Origin: Phytophthora hibernalis
Lineage: Eukaryota; Oomycota; Peronosporomycetes; Peronosporales; Peronosporaceae
Direction of reading: 5' to 3'
DNA length: 64,000 bases
Assembly (NCBI GenBank): GCA_012656075.1
Contig: JAAKBF010000396.1
Span: 173,231 to 237,230, forward strand
The notes under the pieces were generated by a model. The model did no database searches, had not been told where the DNA came from, and saw only the letters and a program-made list of their open reading frames with translations. Below are positions 10,428-21,141 of this stretch, piece by piece. A program made the translations under genes and the position numbers. Within the stretch, counting starts at the first letter, position 1; every line of letters starts with the position of its first letter.

Positions 10428-11387
10428 TATGAAAGTGCAATGTAATGAAGTGTTGAACTTTAGATATTGAAGCACTCGATTGGAATCCTGTTAAACCTTT
10501 TGCCGACGGCAATTTTCTGTCGTTGGGACGGTCAAAAGATGCTTAGCTTTCCATGTATGTTCGACATGTAAGGCTCCTGTCGAAGCATGTCCTCGAAGTG
10601 AAGGCGTTTGAGAAGATCGTAAATAATAATTTTGTCATGTGTTGTGAACTGTGCACTACTTTTTGCACCAAGTGTCTTTGGTCGATGTTGGTGTACTACG
10701 GTATGAACTACATAGCGATAAGAAAACCTAGTGTCGTCAATCAAGAATTCAGAGGGGCGGCACATGTATCGAATTTGTTATTACATGTAATACCCATCGT
10801 AGGAATTATACCATTGCACATCCTGGTCATCGTTGACAAGCATCGACTTGTCCTGTCGATCGCACCAACTTGAGGCTTTCTCGCTTTCAGTGCCGACAGC
10901 AGCCCCATGCAGAAAGTGCACTGCATGTACCGGTACAGCCAGTGCTGGTGGTGACAGTACGATTAAAAACAACAGTTTGGACTGTTTGTACAGTTTAGAC
11001 AGCGTGTACTAACAGTTTTTACGAACTCAGTGTGGTAATTACGCGTAAAAAGTTGATTGGATACAGTAAACCCACCGTGAGATGTGGGACTTCCACTGAC
11101 TGAATGAGTAAATTTTTGAGCGCATGGGTACACTGTGCCACTTGAATGAACGGTCATGGACCTCTGTTTATACGCGTCCGATCAAATAAACAGTCAAATG
11201 ACGCGTTATTACGCGTTTTATGGAATAAACGTTTATACACCTGTTGCCAGCACTGGTCAACGACCGGTGCTAAACTATTGTGACGGAGGATTTCAATGCA
11301 CCCCAACACGTTTCATCAACAATGATCACCGACTCGTGGTTCCACAACATTTCATTACACCCCAGCACACGCCTTCTAAACTTAACT
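10428..11387. other. Unique centre of the inverted repeat
   Basis: About 0.96 kb of AT-richer sequence not shared between the arms, lying downstream of both converging 220-residue genes. No coding frame is convincing. It contains short palindromes (a TTACATGTAA at 10782-10791 and an ACGCGTTATTACGCGT near 11200). Its uniqueness argues against a simple fold-back read artefact with no loop. Confidence 0.6.
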
Positions 11388-11423
11388 AAATACTTCTTAC
11401 ACTCCGTCCCCCTCGGTGACCAC

Positions 11424-12086
11424 CTACAGGAAGACCGCGGCCGCCGCGAACAGCTCCGCGTCGTCGATTGGGTCTGCGCACACCCGACGCACGTTCACGT
11501 CCACCAACTCGCACAGCTCCGCCAGGTCCTCCGGGAACAGCGCGGCGGGCGTCCGGAACGGCTCAAGATCGGCCGTCACCTCGCGCGGTGACTGGAACCG
11601 TGGCCGCATCATGGTCGGCACGTCCTCCGGCAACAGCATCAAGCTCTTGAAGGTCGGCGGCGAGAACGTCGGCAGCATCAGAGTTGTGGCCACCGTCTCA
11701 GTCAGGTTGTCGCCGCTGTTGAGCCGCAGACGCTTGCGCTTCTCCAGTCGCCGCTGGTTGCGGTTCGCCTTGGCACGATGGAACGCGCACATGCTGTGCA
11801 GCGCGCCCGTCTTCTTGACCGTGCGCGCGCGCAGGCAGTGCTTGCTGGGGTAGCGGCAGCGCAGCTCCGGGTCCGCCGCGATCTCGTGTGACAGCGGTTC
11901 CGCCTCCACCAAGATCTCCTCGCCGTCGTCGTCGTGACCCGCGGCCACGAGACCCGAGGCGGCAATGGCCAAAGCGACCTCAGAGTCGTGCAGCGCACGT
12001 TTGCTGCCGGGCGTAGCAGTGGCGGTGTTCATCACCATGGTGGGCGACGCAAGCAGGTTCACTTTCGTGTGTTGCGATGTGAACAC
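11424..12086 (-). CDS. 220-residue protein with conserved Cys/His motif, right-arm copy
   Basis: The predicted protein is the same as that at 9688-10350 along its full 220 residues, including the C-x5-C ... C-x2-H motif and the basic KRKR stretch. The start is 12086, or Met17 at 12038. Identity without a visible amino-acid change over the whole length implies a recent duplication or ongoing conversion between arms. It points toward the centre, convergent with the left copy. Confidence 0.65.
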   Translation of the reverse strand: MFTSQHTKVNLLASPTMVMNTATATPGSKRALHDSEVALAIAASGLVAAGHDDDGEEILVEAEPLSHEIAADPELRCRYPSKHCLRARTVKKTGALHSMCAFHRAKANRNQRRLEKRKRLRLNSGDNLTETVATTLMLPTFSPPTFKSLMLLPEDVPTMMRPRFQSPREVTADLEPFRTPAALFPEDLAELCELVDVNVRRVCADPIDDAELFAAAAVFL

Positions 12087-14040
12087 GCACTGTCGAATTC
12101 AAAAGTGACGAGTGCAGAGCTCGACTCAAGTCGACAAGCAGGTCGTTCGTTCACTGCTCACGCGATAGACACGAGTGATCGGAGGCACGAATCGAGCTAT
12201 GACCGCCGCAGCTCTCACTCTTGGAGTAGGACAGCCGGCGGCCCACTTCCAACTTGGAAGTGTGCCTCACCGAGCTCCGGCTGGTTAAACGAACACCTGC
12301 CGTCGCGCTGTTCAGAACGGACGCCCACTCTGTTGGTGGTCGCCGCTGTGCGTCCAGGTGGGGACTACTTTCCCGCGCGCAGATGGATGCTGCTCGGGGT
12401 TAGCATATCGAGCTGCCAGATCGGATCGCGCTGCTGGTTACCGGCGATTAGCTCGCGTCTCGTGGTCGCAACGGCCTGGCTCTGCGCTCAAGTCACGTCG
12501 AGCGAGTCGTTCTCAGACCCAAATGGCTACAGCCCGCGCGTATCTATCTAATGGCGCTCGGTCTCCGAAGTTTGTCCGTTTTGATGACCGTCTTCGCACC
12601 GCCAATATGGTCTCAGCCATCACAGCTTCGGACCACCGAGGTCGCGGCATCTCGCTGCAGCAGGCTTAAGTGCGTGCGCGCGGATTAATTGCTCGGCCCG
12701 CGATGTGAGGCGCTCAGAACGCGGCACCCAGCACATGGCCACCACGGCTGCGGACACTTGCGTCCACGCACACAGGAGCGTCCAGGTTACTCACGTTGCC
12801 AGCGAGCCGTAGCCGACGCCTGTTTCGGCCGCGCATTAACTCTCGCCTGCTGCTCGGCTCGGACTGCTGTGCCTGACCTCGTGAGTCATCTCTCTGCTTC
12901 AGACGAGAGATTCACGGCACGCCGCAATACACTCGGTACATGTGGCCAGAATCCCATGCGGTTTACGTGAAGAGAGACTTGTAAGGCAAGGCAACGGAAG
13001 GAGACGCGGCCTCCATGGCCACGCAACGCTGCACGGCCGCGCTCGCTGTGGAGACCTGGCTACTTGTCAGCATGCCGCTGACTATCGGTGGGAATTCGTC
13101 GATCTGACGGTCTACTGTCCACGCTCCCACTCCGACGCGCATCGATGACGAAGCTGCACCGAGATGCCAACTGAGCGGCGAGGGAGGCTTCGGGTCCAGC
13201 GTTCGGCTTGCCGAGATTCCAGCCGAAGCTCCGAATGTGTGACCGATGGCCATCGTGAGCAAAGCAATGAGAGAAAGCATCACCGCTGTCTCGAGCATTT
13301 AGCGATGTTCATCATGAACTTGATGAGAGCCCGAGCTCTTTCAGGGTGCACTGTCGTGTCGCTTCGTGGCACATGGCTAGATCGCATGGTTTGACTCGGA
13401 ACCAGCTCTCACCGCTGATAAGCATACCGATACACTTGCTTGTCCGTTTGCATGGTCGTCATCTTTGCTCGACTAGCAACGAGTTCGCCACGCTGGACCA
13501 CGTTCTCCTCGCATGCGTGCGAGCGTCCATCTCGCATCTGCAACACGTGCAGCAACAGCGTTTACCAACGCATTGACTGCCTCCGGCTCGCAGCAGATTC
13601 GCGTTCCACCTTGCACTTACACACTGCAGAGCCCACCCGCGCGCCGCGATATCAAGCAACACGTTGAAGACAAGTGCGCGCGGTCTCACGTCCGCTTCAA
13701 CGAGTAGATCGCCGGTAGCACCACTGCGAACGAAAGACACGCGAGTCCTTCACCAACGTACGTGAGTCGGACTTCCTGTCTGTGATGCTACGAATGAAGG
13801 CTCTGATAGCGAGATAGCTAGACGGCTAACTATTTTGGAGGCAATGACGCTGATGCCGGACGTCTAAAGCGAGAGTACTGTTCTGTCATCCTACGTGGGT
13901 CGGCGTCCTTCGAGACGAGGACAACCACACTTGCGGCGTTCCGCCTGCACATCCGTTGACACGCGCGACTGGCGTCGTCTGCACTTGCATCCCACACTAG
14001 TCTCCGCTCCGGATCCTGCTGCCAAGTACTCCTGTCAGTC
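12087..14040. other. Right-arm spacer between divergent genes
   Basis: Counterpart of 7748-9687. It holds the small signal-peptide ORF at 12963-13298 on the minus strand. I see no other supported gene. Confidence 0.4.
12963..13298 (-). CDS. Small putative secreted protein (111 residues), unrecognised
   Basis: The ORF starts MLETAVMLSLIALLTMAIG, a convincing signal-peptide-like hydrophobic stretch with small residues (GASAG) near a plausible cleavage site. The mature ~85 residues are Ser/Ala/Val-rich with a single Cys. There is no RXLR or LFLAK-type effector motif, no Cys-rich elicitin pattern and no known fold. It lies in the spacer between the two divergent genes of the right arm. The left-arm copy is frame-broken, so the ORF may be chance, or only one copy is active. 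Confidence 0.35.
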   Translation of the reverse strand: MLETAVMLSLIALLTMAIGHTFGASAGISASRTLDPKPPSPLSWHLGAASSSMRVGVGAWTVDRQIDEFPPIVSGMLTSSQVSTASAAVQRCVAMEAASPSVALPYKSLFT

Positions 14041-15058
14041 ATGGGTGACAACTGTCTGCCTCGACTGCGCGTGTTCCTGGACGCCTCGCTGATGGCGCTA
14101 CTGCTTCTGACAGCCTTCGCTCTGCATCGTCGAGTCGCCACCAACAAGACCACATCCAAGCTCGATGCCAACGCGCTCTACGACCACCGAAGTCGCTCGT
14201 TCCGGCGCAGCACAGCTGTCTCAGTTCTGGGGCTCGAGGCGTGGGGAGTGCTAGGATTTCTACTCAGCGCGGAGCATGGCTGTCCGGCGTCGCACTGGTT
14301 GGTAGTGCTCTGTCTCTCATTATCGACCGGTTGCGTGGTCGTGGGGGTATGGCTGGGTGTGCGGGAGGTGCTGCTCACCATCGATAACGATGTACGTCGG
14401 CTCACTTCAACTTCAACCACTTCAACTTGCTGTGTCACTGGGGTCTGACTCGTCATACCTTTTCTATCCCCACCAACAGGCCTTGATGCTGCTCTGGTGT
14501 CTGCGCTGCTCGTGCTGCTCTCGCCTGACCAAGCGAGCATTGCTACTGCCACCGTTGGCCTTGCTGGTGACGCTCAATGTGGCGTCGTGGCTCGAGAGCC
14601 GGAATACAGAGGGCTGCAGCACGTCGGAGCTGCTCTCACCCCCGACCTTTTTCGCAGGAGCGGCGGTCGTGTTCGTGGTCATGTTCATCGCAACACTCGT
14701 GGCGGTGGGTTGCTCAATGTCGTCACGCAGATACCGGTCAGCGTCCCCACGAGTCTCCAAAATGCTGGTCGCGCTCGGCATCGGGGTTGTTGCTCTCGCA
14801 TCGATCGGCTGGGCCGTCGTAGGCTTGATGAGCATTCCGAGTCGCCCAGCTATTGTAGATCTCGCCACGCTCTACGATGATAGCTGCTGGAGCGATCTGC
14901 CAGTGTTTCGTGCCGCCCAGTGGAGCATCGCGCAACTGCTGGTCGTCGGTGGCTTGTTGGTCGTCACCACATTCTGCTGTCGACTCGAGAACTTCTTCCT
15001 CGCGCCAAACGCTCCTGAGATCGACATGACGCAGCTCTCCCCAGGCTCGCGGCTATAA
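14041..15058 (+). CDS. Seven-helix membrane protein, right-arm copy (truncated C-tail)
   Basis: Exon 1 is 14041-14391, the intron is 14392-14479 (GTACGT...CAACAG, 88 bp, phase 0) and exon 2 is 14480-15058. The product is about 310 residues with an unbroken frame. Hydrophobic segments lie roughly at residues 10-28, 55-75, 83-107, 132-151, 170-192, 208-230 and 255-278, a seven-helix arrangement. The last residues (LSPGSRL) differ from the left copy because the repeat boundary is crossed at 15056, which replaces the native tail. The family is not recognised; a GPCR-like receptor is possible but no diagnostic motif is visible. It is transcribed outward, away from the repeat centre. Confidence 0.65.
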
Positions 15059-15243
15059 GGACTGCCGAGTTGCAGAGAGAAGTAGAACATCGCGCGATGT
15101 ACAGACGATGCACAAACGAAATTGTATGAAAGCAAATGTAACATGCATTGTATGTAAGCTGCTGCAGTCGGTCAAAGCTATATCATCGTCGACCAGAGAG
15201 CTCTGTCGTCGTATGAAGAAATAAACGCGACAGGTTTTCTTGC

Positions 15244-17453
15244 TCAAGCCGTCTGCTTGATAGCGGTGGCCAGCTGGACGAACACGCCCTGGTGGCGATC
15301 CCATTGCTGCTTGACGCTGGTCGCGTGCTCGGCGTTGACACCTTCGGCCTCCGTCAGTTGCTGCACAGCTGATCCACCACGCTGCAGCAATGCCTGCAAC
15401 GCCTCCGCACGCGCGCGTTGTGCAGTACGACAGACAGCGACTGCACATCGTGCCCGTTCAGCGCCCGCTGGAGGCACTCGGTCAGCAGCTCGGCAGGCGG
15501 AGCCGGCGGCACGTAGAGCAGCATGAGCACCAGCGTCTGGCACAGGCGGTCGTCGCCCGCGTCATTCACGTTCATCTGACGTCCTGCGTCAGTCCGTCCA
15601 GACAAAAGGTGGTCTACCAGGTGAGGCAGGAGCACAAATCGAGCAGATGGGTGCAGGAGCGGCAGCGCGCGGCTCACCAGCATCTTGCCCTTGGTCGCCG
15701 TCAGCATCTTTTGGAGTTGCTGCACATCGCAGCTCATGACGCCACGGGAAGCGGACGCACCACTCTCGCATTTCGCATCTGCCGGCTGAGTCACATTCAC
15801 ACCCAGCAGGGCTGCAAGCTCCAGCAGCAGCGACGTGGTGCGCAAGCGCAGTTCAACAAGAGCCGGATCCATCTCGTCCTCGTTCATCGAGTGGAACTGC
15901 TGCACATTAATGCCGCGTGCATCCAGCAGGTGACGCGCGTCCTGCAGAGACAATAGACATTGCATGCCGCGATCCAACTGAAGTCGAATCTTCCAGGTAT
16001 CGTTGGCGAACACTGAGTTCCGGCTAACGTCGTCGCTCATGCGCAGGACCTTAGCGGCGTGAGCTTCCGCAGCTACAGCCTGGGCACCAGGACTCGAGCC
16101 ACGCACGTGCTTGGAGCTAGCAGCTTCACTGCTAGATTCGGCTGTCGCAGCAGAAGTAGTCTCCTCGTCGCCCTCGCCACCACTCGAAGGCGTGCGCTCC
16201 GGGTCCGCTGCATTCGTGGGGGACGAAGCGGGCGGCGAAGAAGTTTCGTTGCCTGCGAGGTTCAGCAACTGCTTGGGGCGGTACAGACTGGTCTTGGTGT
16301 TGCGTCCCAGCACATGATACTCTGATTCCCAGTTGCGCGACTTAACTTCACGCTGGACGTCACGGGGATCCACAGACTTGACGTGCTGGAGCTTCCACGA
16401 GGGAAGCGGAACCGACGGGCGGCCAGGCACACCCACACGTGCGCGCTTCTGCATGAAGTTATGGAAGTAGTAGTCATCACTGAACGGGTCGCTCGAGCGC
16501 AGCCACTTCATCTGCTGCTGCATCACGAAGTTCACGTCACGCGGAGTCATCATCTTGAAGGCAGGCGGGTGCATGTGCGGCGGCGGGTGCGGCATACCAT
16601 TGCGCGCGAACGTTCCAGGCGGGCCGGGGAACGGTGGTCGCATCGGCGGAGGCGCACCACGTCCGTAAAACTGCGGGGGCGGCGGGGGCCTCTAGCATAC
16701 ATTCCCTGTGGAGGCATCGGAGGACCATGCATGTACATCGGGTGCGGAGGCTGGTCCTGCATGTGAGGCGGCGGCGGCGGCATGTACTGCATTTGTTGCT
16801 GCTGAGGCTGGTTAGGCGGTGCCATCGGAGGAGCTCCCCACGCGTTCGGCGGCTGAGCGTTTTGTGTGGAGGCATCGGGGGTGCCGGAACCGGGGAGCCT
16901 GCGGTAACGGCGGCGGCTGCTTGGACGGCGGAGACACCGCGTCCACCACCGAGTCGTCGTCATCCAGACCCAGTCCTCTGAGTCCTGGTACTTGGCTCTC
17001 GTCCAGTTCGGAATCCTGTTCCAAGCTCAATCCCGGCGGCGGCGCTCGTCCGGTTCCTGTAGCTGTTGGCGGTTTGTCTGAGCCGTGAAACTTCTCCTCA
17101 AGCCTCGAGAACTCCTGCTGACCTCTGGCCCACTTGAGGTCCTCTGAAGGAGCCGCCAGTCCGGGCGGAGCACTGAGACCAGGCGGCGCGCGGCCGGAAG
17201 GTGCTCCGCCGGCTTTGGCGCTCGCTCCCGACTGGAAATTACCCATGAAAACCGCCGAGAACGCGTCGTTGAAGAAGAGCGACGAGCCACCGGCTTCGGT
17301 GGCTTGGGCGCCGCTCTCCACGGGCCCCAGGAGGTCGTGCGCGCGTAGATCGGCCAGCAGCGACTCGTACTTGGTGTCGTCCACACTACCGTTGGTGAAG
17401 AAAGCTGGCAGCCCGTCCATGGACGAGCCGAACAGCGAGTCCTCCGAGGCCAT
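15244..17453 (-). CDS. PAT1: Pat1-like mRNA decapping activator (several frame breaks)
   Basis: The N-terminal piece (from 17453) is acidic and Pro/Gly-rich, with an FSRLEEKFHG block. A Pro/Gln/Met-rich stretch follows (PPPPPHMQDQPPHPMYMHG). Near residue 280 comes the family signature MTPRDVNFVMQQQMKWL with SDPFSDDYYFHNF, matching the Pat1 pattern of MxxxDKxFIxxIQ..L...DPYxDDFY. The C-terminal helical region is Leu-rich and ends HQGVFVQLATAIKQTA. Pat1 proteins bridge deadenylation and decapping in P-bodies. The frame switches near 16880, 16690 and 15430, all by single-base shifts, without internal stop codons in the conserved blocks. I judge sequence error more likely than gene loss. The divergent neighbour PIG-S starts ~450 bp away. 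Confidence 0.75.
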
Positions 17454-17908
17454 GGCGGACGTCTGGAGCTGCTTTGGGGGTTGGAAAAGGGAAAAGACTT
17501 GAAAAGGCTGCAGAAGAGCAAGATAAACGTGATTAGTGAGCGTTGTAGAGCGATTCAGGACGAGAACATTGTATGATCGGAAAGAGGAGACGTCGGAGGA
17601 GATAGAGGTATAACTCTCCCATCGAGAGGGTCGCTACATACAGCAGGAGATGCGCACATACCTGGGCTTCGCGAGCTTTGCTACGTGGATGTTAGTGCAC
17701 CCACGCTTTTGATGAATCTCAAAACCGAGGAGACCTCTTAAATATTGCGTACTCCACACCAGATAAACCAATCATTCGGACACACTAGACTTGCTTTCAC
17801 TAACAGTCCTGCACGCAGGACGCAGGACGCTGTGGTCCACATCTCGCGATTTCAACATTAACATGGTTAGTTAAGGTGAAATTTTCATTGCTGTGTTTCA
17901 GTCGCAGC
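17454..17908. other. Divergent promoter region between Pat1 and PIG-S genes
   Basis: A 455-bp spacer between diverging genes. On the plus strand TTTTCATTGCTGTGTTTCAG at 17882-17901 is a partial match to the oomycete initiator pattern (CATTYYNCAWTTT) just upstream of the PIG-S start. Confidence 0.35.
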
Positions 17909-19650
17909 ATGGCAGGTACGCGGCTGCAGATTGTGGGCGCGTTCGTGCTCTTCGCGCTGCTAGCGGCACCCGTGGCCTGGCACCTGACGCAGGTGGAGCG
18001 CGTGGACCTCCCTGTGCAACGCATCCATCAGTTGTCGTGGGAGAATTCGCGCTTTGGCGGACCGGACGAGTTGCACGTGGACATCTACAGTCTCGGCTCA
18101 GGATCTTCGTCTGTGCCGCCTTCCAGAGCCTCCAACGTCGTGTATTCCACGCAGCAATTGCAGTTAAAGGAAGTACAGAAAAAGGAGCTTCATGTTGCAG
18201 TGGACGCAGGTTTACAGGCCACGGACGACGCACTGGAGACGCTATTGACTGCTCAGCACAAACGCTTCAGTGTTTTCCTGCTCTGTGACGAGAAAGTGGC
18301 GGCTTCTACTGCTGTGTTGACAGTGGGGAAGCACCGACATGCATGGACGACTCAGTGCCAACTGACGAAGGGCGACGCGCTGCATTTTGCCATTGAGAGA
18401 CTGGTGCAGAGGCATGTGTATCCTCAGACGCAGGAAAAGAGTGGGAACGAGCAACATGTGGAGACCAAGACAGCGCGCAGAGCGCTGAACTATCGACTGC
18501 AGTTTCTCTATTGAAGGAAAACCCTGTGACGCCCTGGACGGAGGATTTACAGACGCTCGTGGACCAGTATGTGGGGAAATTTGTGCAGAAGGTTGGCGCT
18601 GTTGCCAACTTTACAGTGGAAACGCAGGTGGTGCAGTATGCGCGACTGGCGAAGGAAATCACGCCTAGTGCCGATGGAACGGAGTTCTACCTGAGTGCTG
18701 AAGATCTGAAACAGGTTGGTGTCTGTTGTGACTGATTTCGTTGATTGTGAGTAGACCCGAATACACTGAAGGGCCTGATTGTTTTGTTTTTGCTGTTTTA
18801 GTTTAAGAGCGCAAACGACTTTCTGGATGCTTCCGTGCTGGAAGACCGCGAGCAGGTACTGCACTTCATGGCCGCACTTCCGGATCTTGTGCATGCGCCG
18901 TTGTTTATTCGCCCGGATGATCAAGAACAGAAAAAGCGTGGCTTGGCGACGTCTTTCGAGCTGCCAGGGTGGGGCATTGCTGTTATCCTGAACCCCACGC
19001 CCTCAATACCAAACCGAGTCTAAACGCTTCCGAAGAAGAACTCACCGCGCAAATCAAGAGACGGGAACTACAGCGCGTAATGGGACTTTTCATCTCGGAG
19101 TTCCGCACACTACTTGGTGTTCCGTCCTTCATCCACCGGCAGCGAGAGGAGGATACTGCAAGTGGTGCAGCTTCAAGACGGCGACTTCAATTTCTGCCGT
19201 CGCCAGCTGATGGCATTGCAAATTGGGAGTTGGATGTCGTCATGCGCGACCGATTCACTAAGCTGATGCAGACAGCCATCGAGACGCTGCAGTCAACCGT
19301 GGAGCTCGTGGAAACGCTGCCTGAGCTGAGCGTGCTGGAGCGAGTTCAGAGGCGGGTGGAGACTGCCGTTACAAGACTGGAGGCCATTTTTGCGACAACA
19401 ACCAGCAAGACTGCGTGGAGGCATCCGACATGCGTAGTCTGCTGGCCATGGCTCGTCAAGCGTCAGAACTTACGGATGCTGCGTACTACGACCACACCAT
19501 GATCCGACAGCTCTACTTCCCCAGGAACAAATGCTGGGTGTGTACGCGCCTCTTCTCGCGCCTCTGATCCTGCCGTTCCTGTTAGGACTCGTGCGAGAAC
19601 TCAAACGCTTTAAAGCGAAGCGTGCGGCCAAGAAAGCCAAGCAACAGTAA
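17909..19650 (+). CDS. PIGS: GPI transamidase subunit PIG-S (several frame breaks)
   Basis: PIG-S is a subunit of the ER complex that attaches GPI anchors to proteins. The start at 17909 gives MAGTRLQIVGAFVLFALLAAPVAWHL, a single N-terminal membrane helix with the conserved lumenal WWKTT-like position occupied by APVAWHLT. Family blocks include LPGWGIAVILNP (near 18960) and AYYDHTMIRQLYFP (near 19480), followed by a second helix (YAPLLAPLILPFLLGLVREL) and a basic cytosolic tail ending at 19650. An intron is inferred at 18715-18801 (GTTGGT...TTTTAG). Single-base frame switches are seen near 18500, 19003, 19400 and 19525. The two-helix topology and the tail match the family. Confidence 0.8.
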
Positions 19651-19733
19651 GCTGAAAATGACAAATGTTTGACCCTGTACGGTTATGTTGGGTTACTGCC
19701 ATGCAGTGCGTGTCTGCATCTACCCAGTCTGAG

Positions 19734-20159
19734 CTATTTGAACTTGAAGCCCTTGTGCTTGTGCTTGTACTTGTGGTGCTTGTACTTCTTGTGCTTGTAG
19801 TAACCGCCGCCGTACGCGACGCCCGGGTACGCGACGTACGCAGGCTGCGGTGGGTACGCTGGAGCCATCGTCGCCTGCACGAAGAGCTGTCGGCCTTGGG
19901 CTGCGTAGTAGGCCTGCGCTTGCTGCGCTTGCTGCGGAGGAGGCGGGTACGCTCCTGGCGGTGGAGGGTACGCCGCCGGATAACCCGGTTGAGGAGGGTA
20001 TCCAGGCTGCGGCGGGTAACCTGGAGCTGGGTAACCTTGGGGAGGAGGAGCGTACCCCTGCGGCGGATAACCTGGTTGCTGAGGAGGATAAGGCTGTCCT
20101 GGTGGAGGCCCGTAACCAGGCTGGCCTGGAGGCGGGTAGCTGTAGTTGCCGCCGTACAT
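19734..20159 (-). CDS. Pro/Gly/Tyr-rich XYPPX-repeat protein with His/Lys/Tyr tail
   Basis: A 141-residue protein in one frame. Residues 7-85 are built of PGYPPQ/PPPQGYP units. A short Gln/Ala stretch (QQAQQAQAYYAAQ) follows, then a second Pro/Tyr region and a striking C-terminus of alternating KH/KY (HKKYKHHKYKHKHKG). XYPPX repeats occur in rhodopsin tails, annexins and small stress or membrane-associated proteins. The basic tail could bind nucleic acid or acidic lipids (inference). There is no signal peptide and no membrane segment. Despite the biased composition, it uses the expected start and stop and is not a simple tandem DNA repeat. Confidence 0.6.
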   Translation of the reverse strand: MYGGNYSYPPPGQPGYGPPPGQPYPPQQPGYPPQGYAPPPQGYPAPGYPPQPGYPPQPGYPAAYPPPPGAYPPPPQQAQQAQAYYAAQGRQLFVQATMAPAYPPQPAYVAYPGVAYGGGYYKHKKYKHHKYKHKHKGFKFK

Positions 20160-20365
20160 TGGCGTCGGATTTTGTTATGGCTTCAACACGGCGTCTTTGT
20201 GCATTGGTGTGCGGTACACAAAGTCTCCGATACGAAACGCCAGTTCTGTCGTGTCGGATGTGACGGGTCAAACGATGCTGATAAATTCAGATCCTGTCCG
20301 GATAAAATGAAATATATTAACTGTTGTATCCGCAACTCCATTTTCGCCAAAAGCCAGAAGGGAAG

Positions 20366-20852
20366 ATGGCGGGCCGCGAGACCGAGGACACACCCGTGCT
20401 GGAGGAGGCCGCGCGGCCGGACTCGACCTCCAACGCTGAGACCAACAACCGTGGCAACTTCACGCGCAACCTGAACAAGGAGGCGGACGAGAGCGTGGCC
20501 AAGAAGATGTTCCTGGGCGGACTGGCCTTCCTGCCGTGGCTGCACCTCGTGAACGTCATTTTCTACCGCAAGCAGTTCATGGACCCGAGCATCGACCCCA
20601 CAGTAACCCTGTGTACGGCAACACTATACACTAGTAGTATACAGTACTAGGAACCTATAGCTGACGGCGACTTATCTGTGACTTGTGATTTTTCTACTCC
20701 TTTTAGGGGTGCGGCGGTCGTTCATGGGCTTCTGCTTCTGGACAGTGCTCTTTGTGGCCTGGGTGTTGCTCTTCCAACTCAACTGGAAGGACTTTGGCTG
20801 GCAGAGTCTCGTCATGGTCGTGCCCGACGAAGACGAGAACCCGGGCTGGTAG
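20366..20852 (+). CDS. PEN2: Gamma-secretase subunit PEN-2
   Basis: PEN-2 is the small two-helix subunit that activates presenilin in gamma-secretase. Exon 1 (20366-20612) encodes a ~40-residue hydrophilic N-extension and then KMFLGGLAFLPWLHLVNVIF, matching the family's YYLGGFAFLPFLWLVN. The intron is 20613-20706 (GTACGG...TTTTAG). Exon 2 gives WVRRSFMGFCFWTVLFVAW, matching YVWRSAVGFLFWV, and ends PDEDENPGW. I chose the GTACGG donor over an earlier GTAACC because only it keeps the phase into the conserved WVRRS. The N-extension is longer than in animal PEN-2. Confidence 0.9.
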
Positions 20853-21141
20853 GAGACGACGACCATCCGCAGCGGTTTCATGGCCGAGTATCGGTCTTGT
20901 CGTCGCCACATTCGCCGTCTGTCGACACTGTACTATGCTTCCCACTTGATCGCGTCGCTGCAGAGGCCGGTGGCGGCCACAACTAATAGCGGCGTCCTAG
21001 TGACGATAATTCCATACAAAAACACCTTGCCTTTTCGTAAATATTGCGTGATGTGGCACACATACCGTCAAATTTGGATCTCTCCCTCTCAAAGTTGACA
21101 AAAGCTCGAGCTGCCACCGAAGCACGCGAACCCCGGCCACC

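Larger units (their letters stand above)
11388..15056 (-). repeat. Right arm of the large inverted repeat
   Basis: This is the reverse complement of 6732-10427. Both genes are present and here both reading frames are intact, but the 7TM gene is cut off by the outer repeat boundary and ends early. The sequence outside 15056 is unrelated to that outside 6732. Confidence 0.9.

Noticed and set aside
19665..20474. 269-residue Arg/Val/Leu-rich plus-strand frame
   Set aside because: Antisense to the Pro/Tyr repeat protein and running into the PEN-2 leader; pure low-complexity composition.
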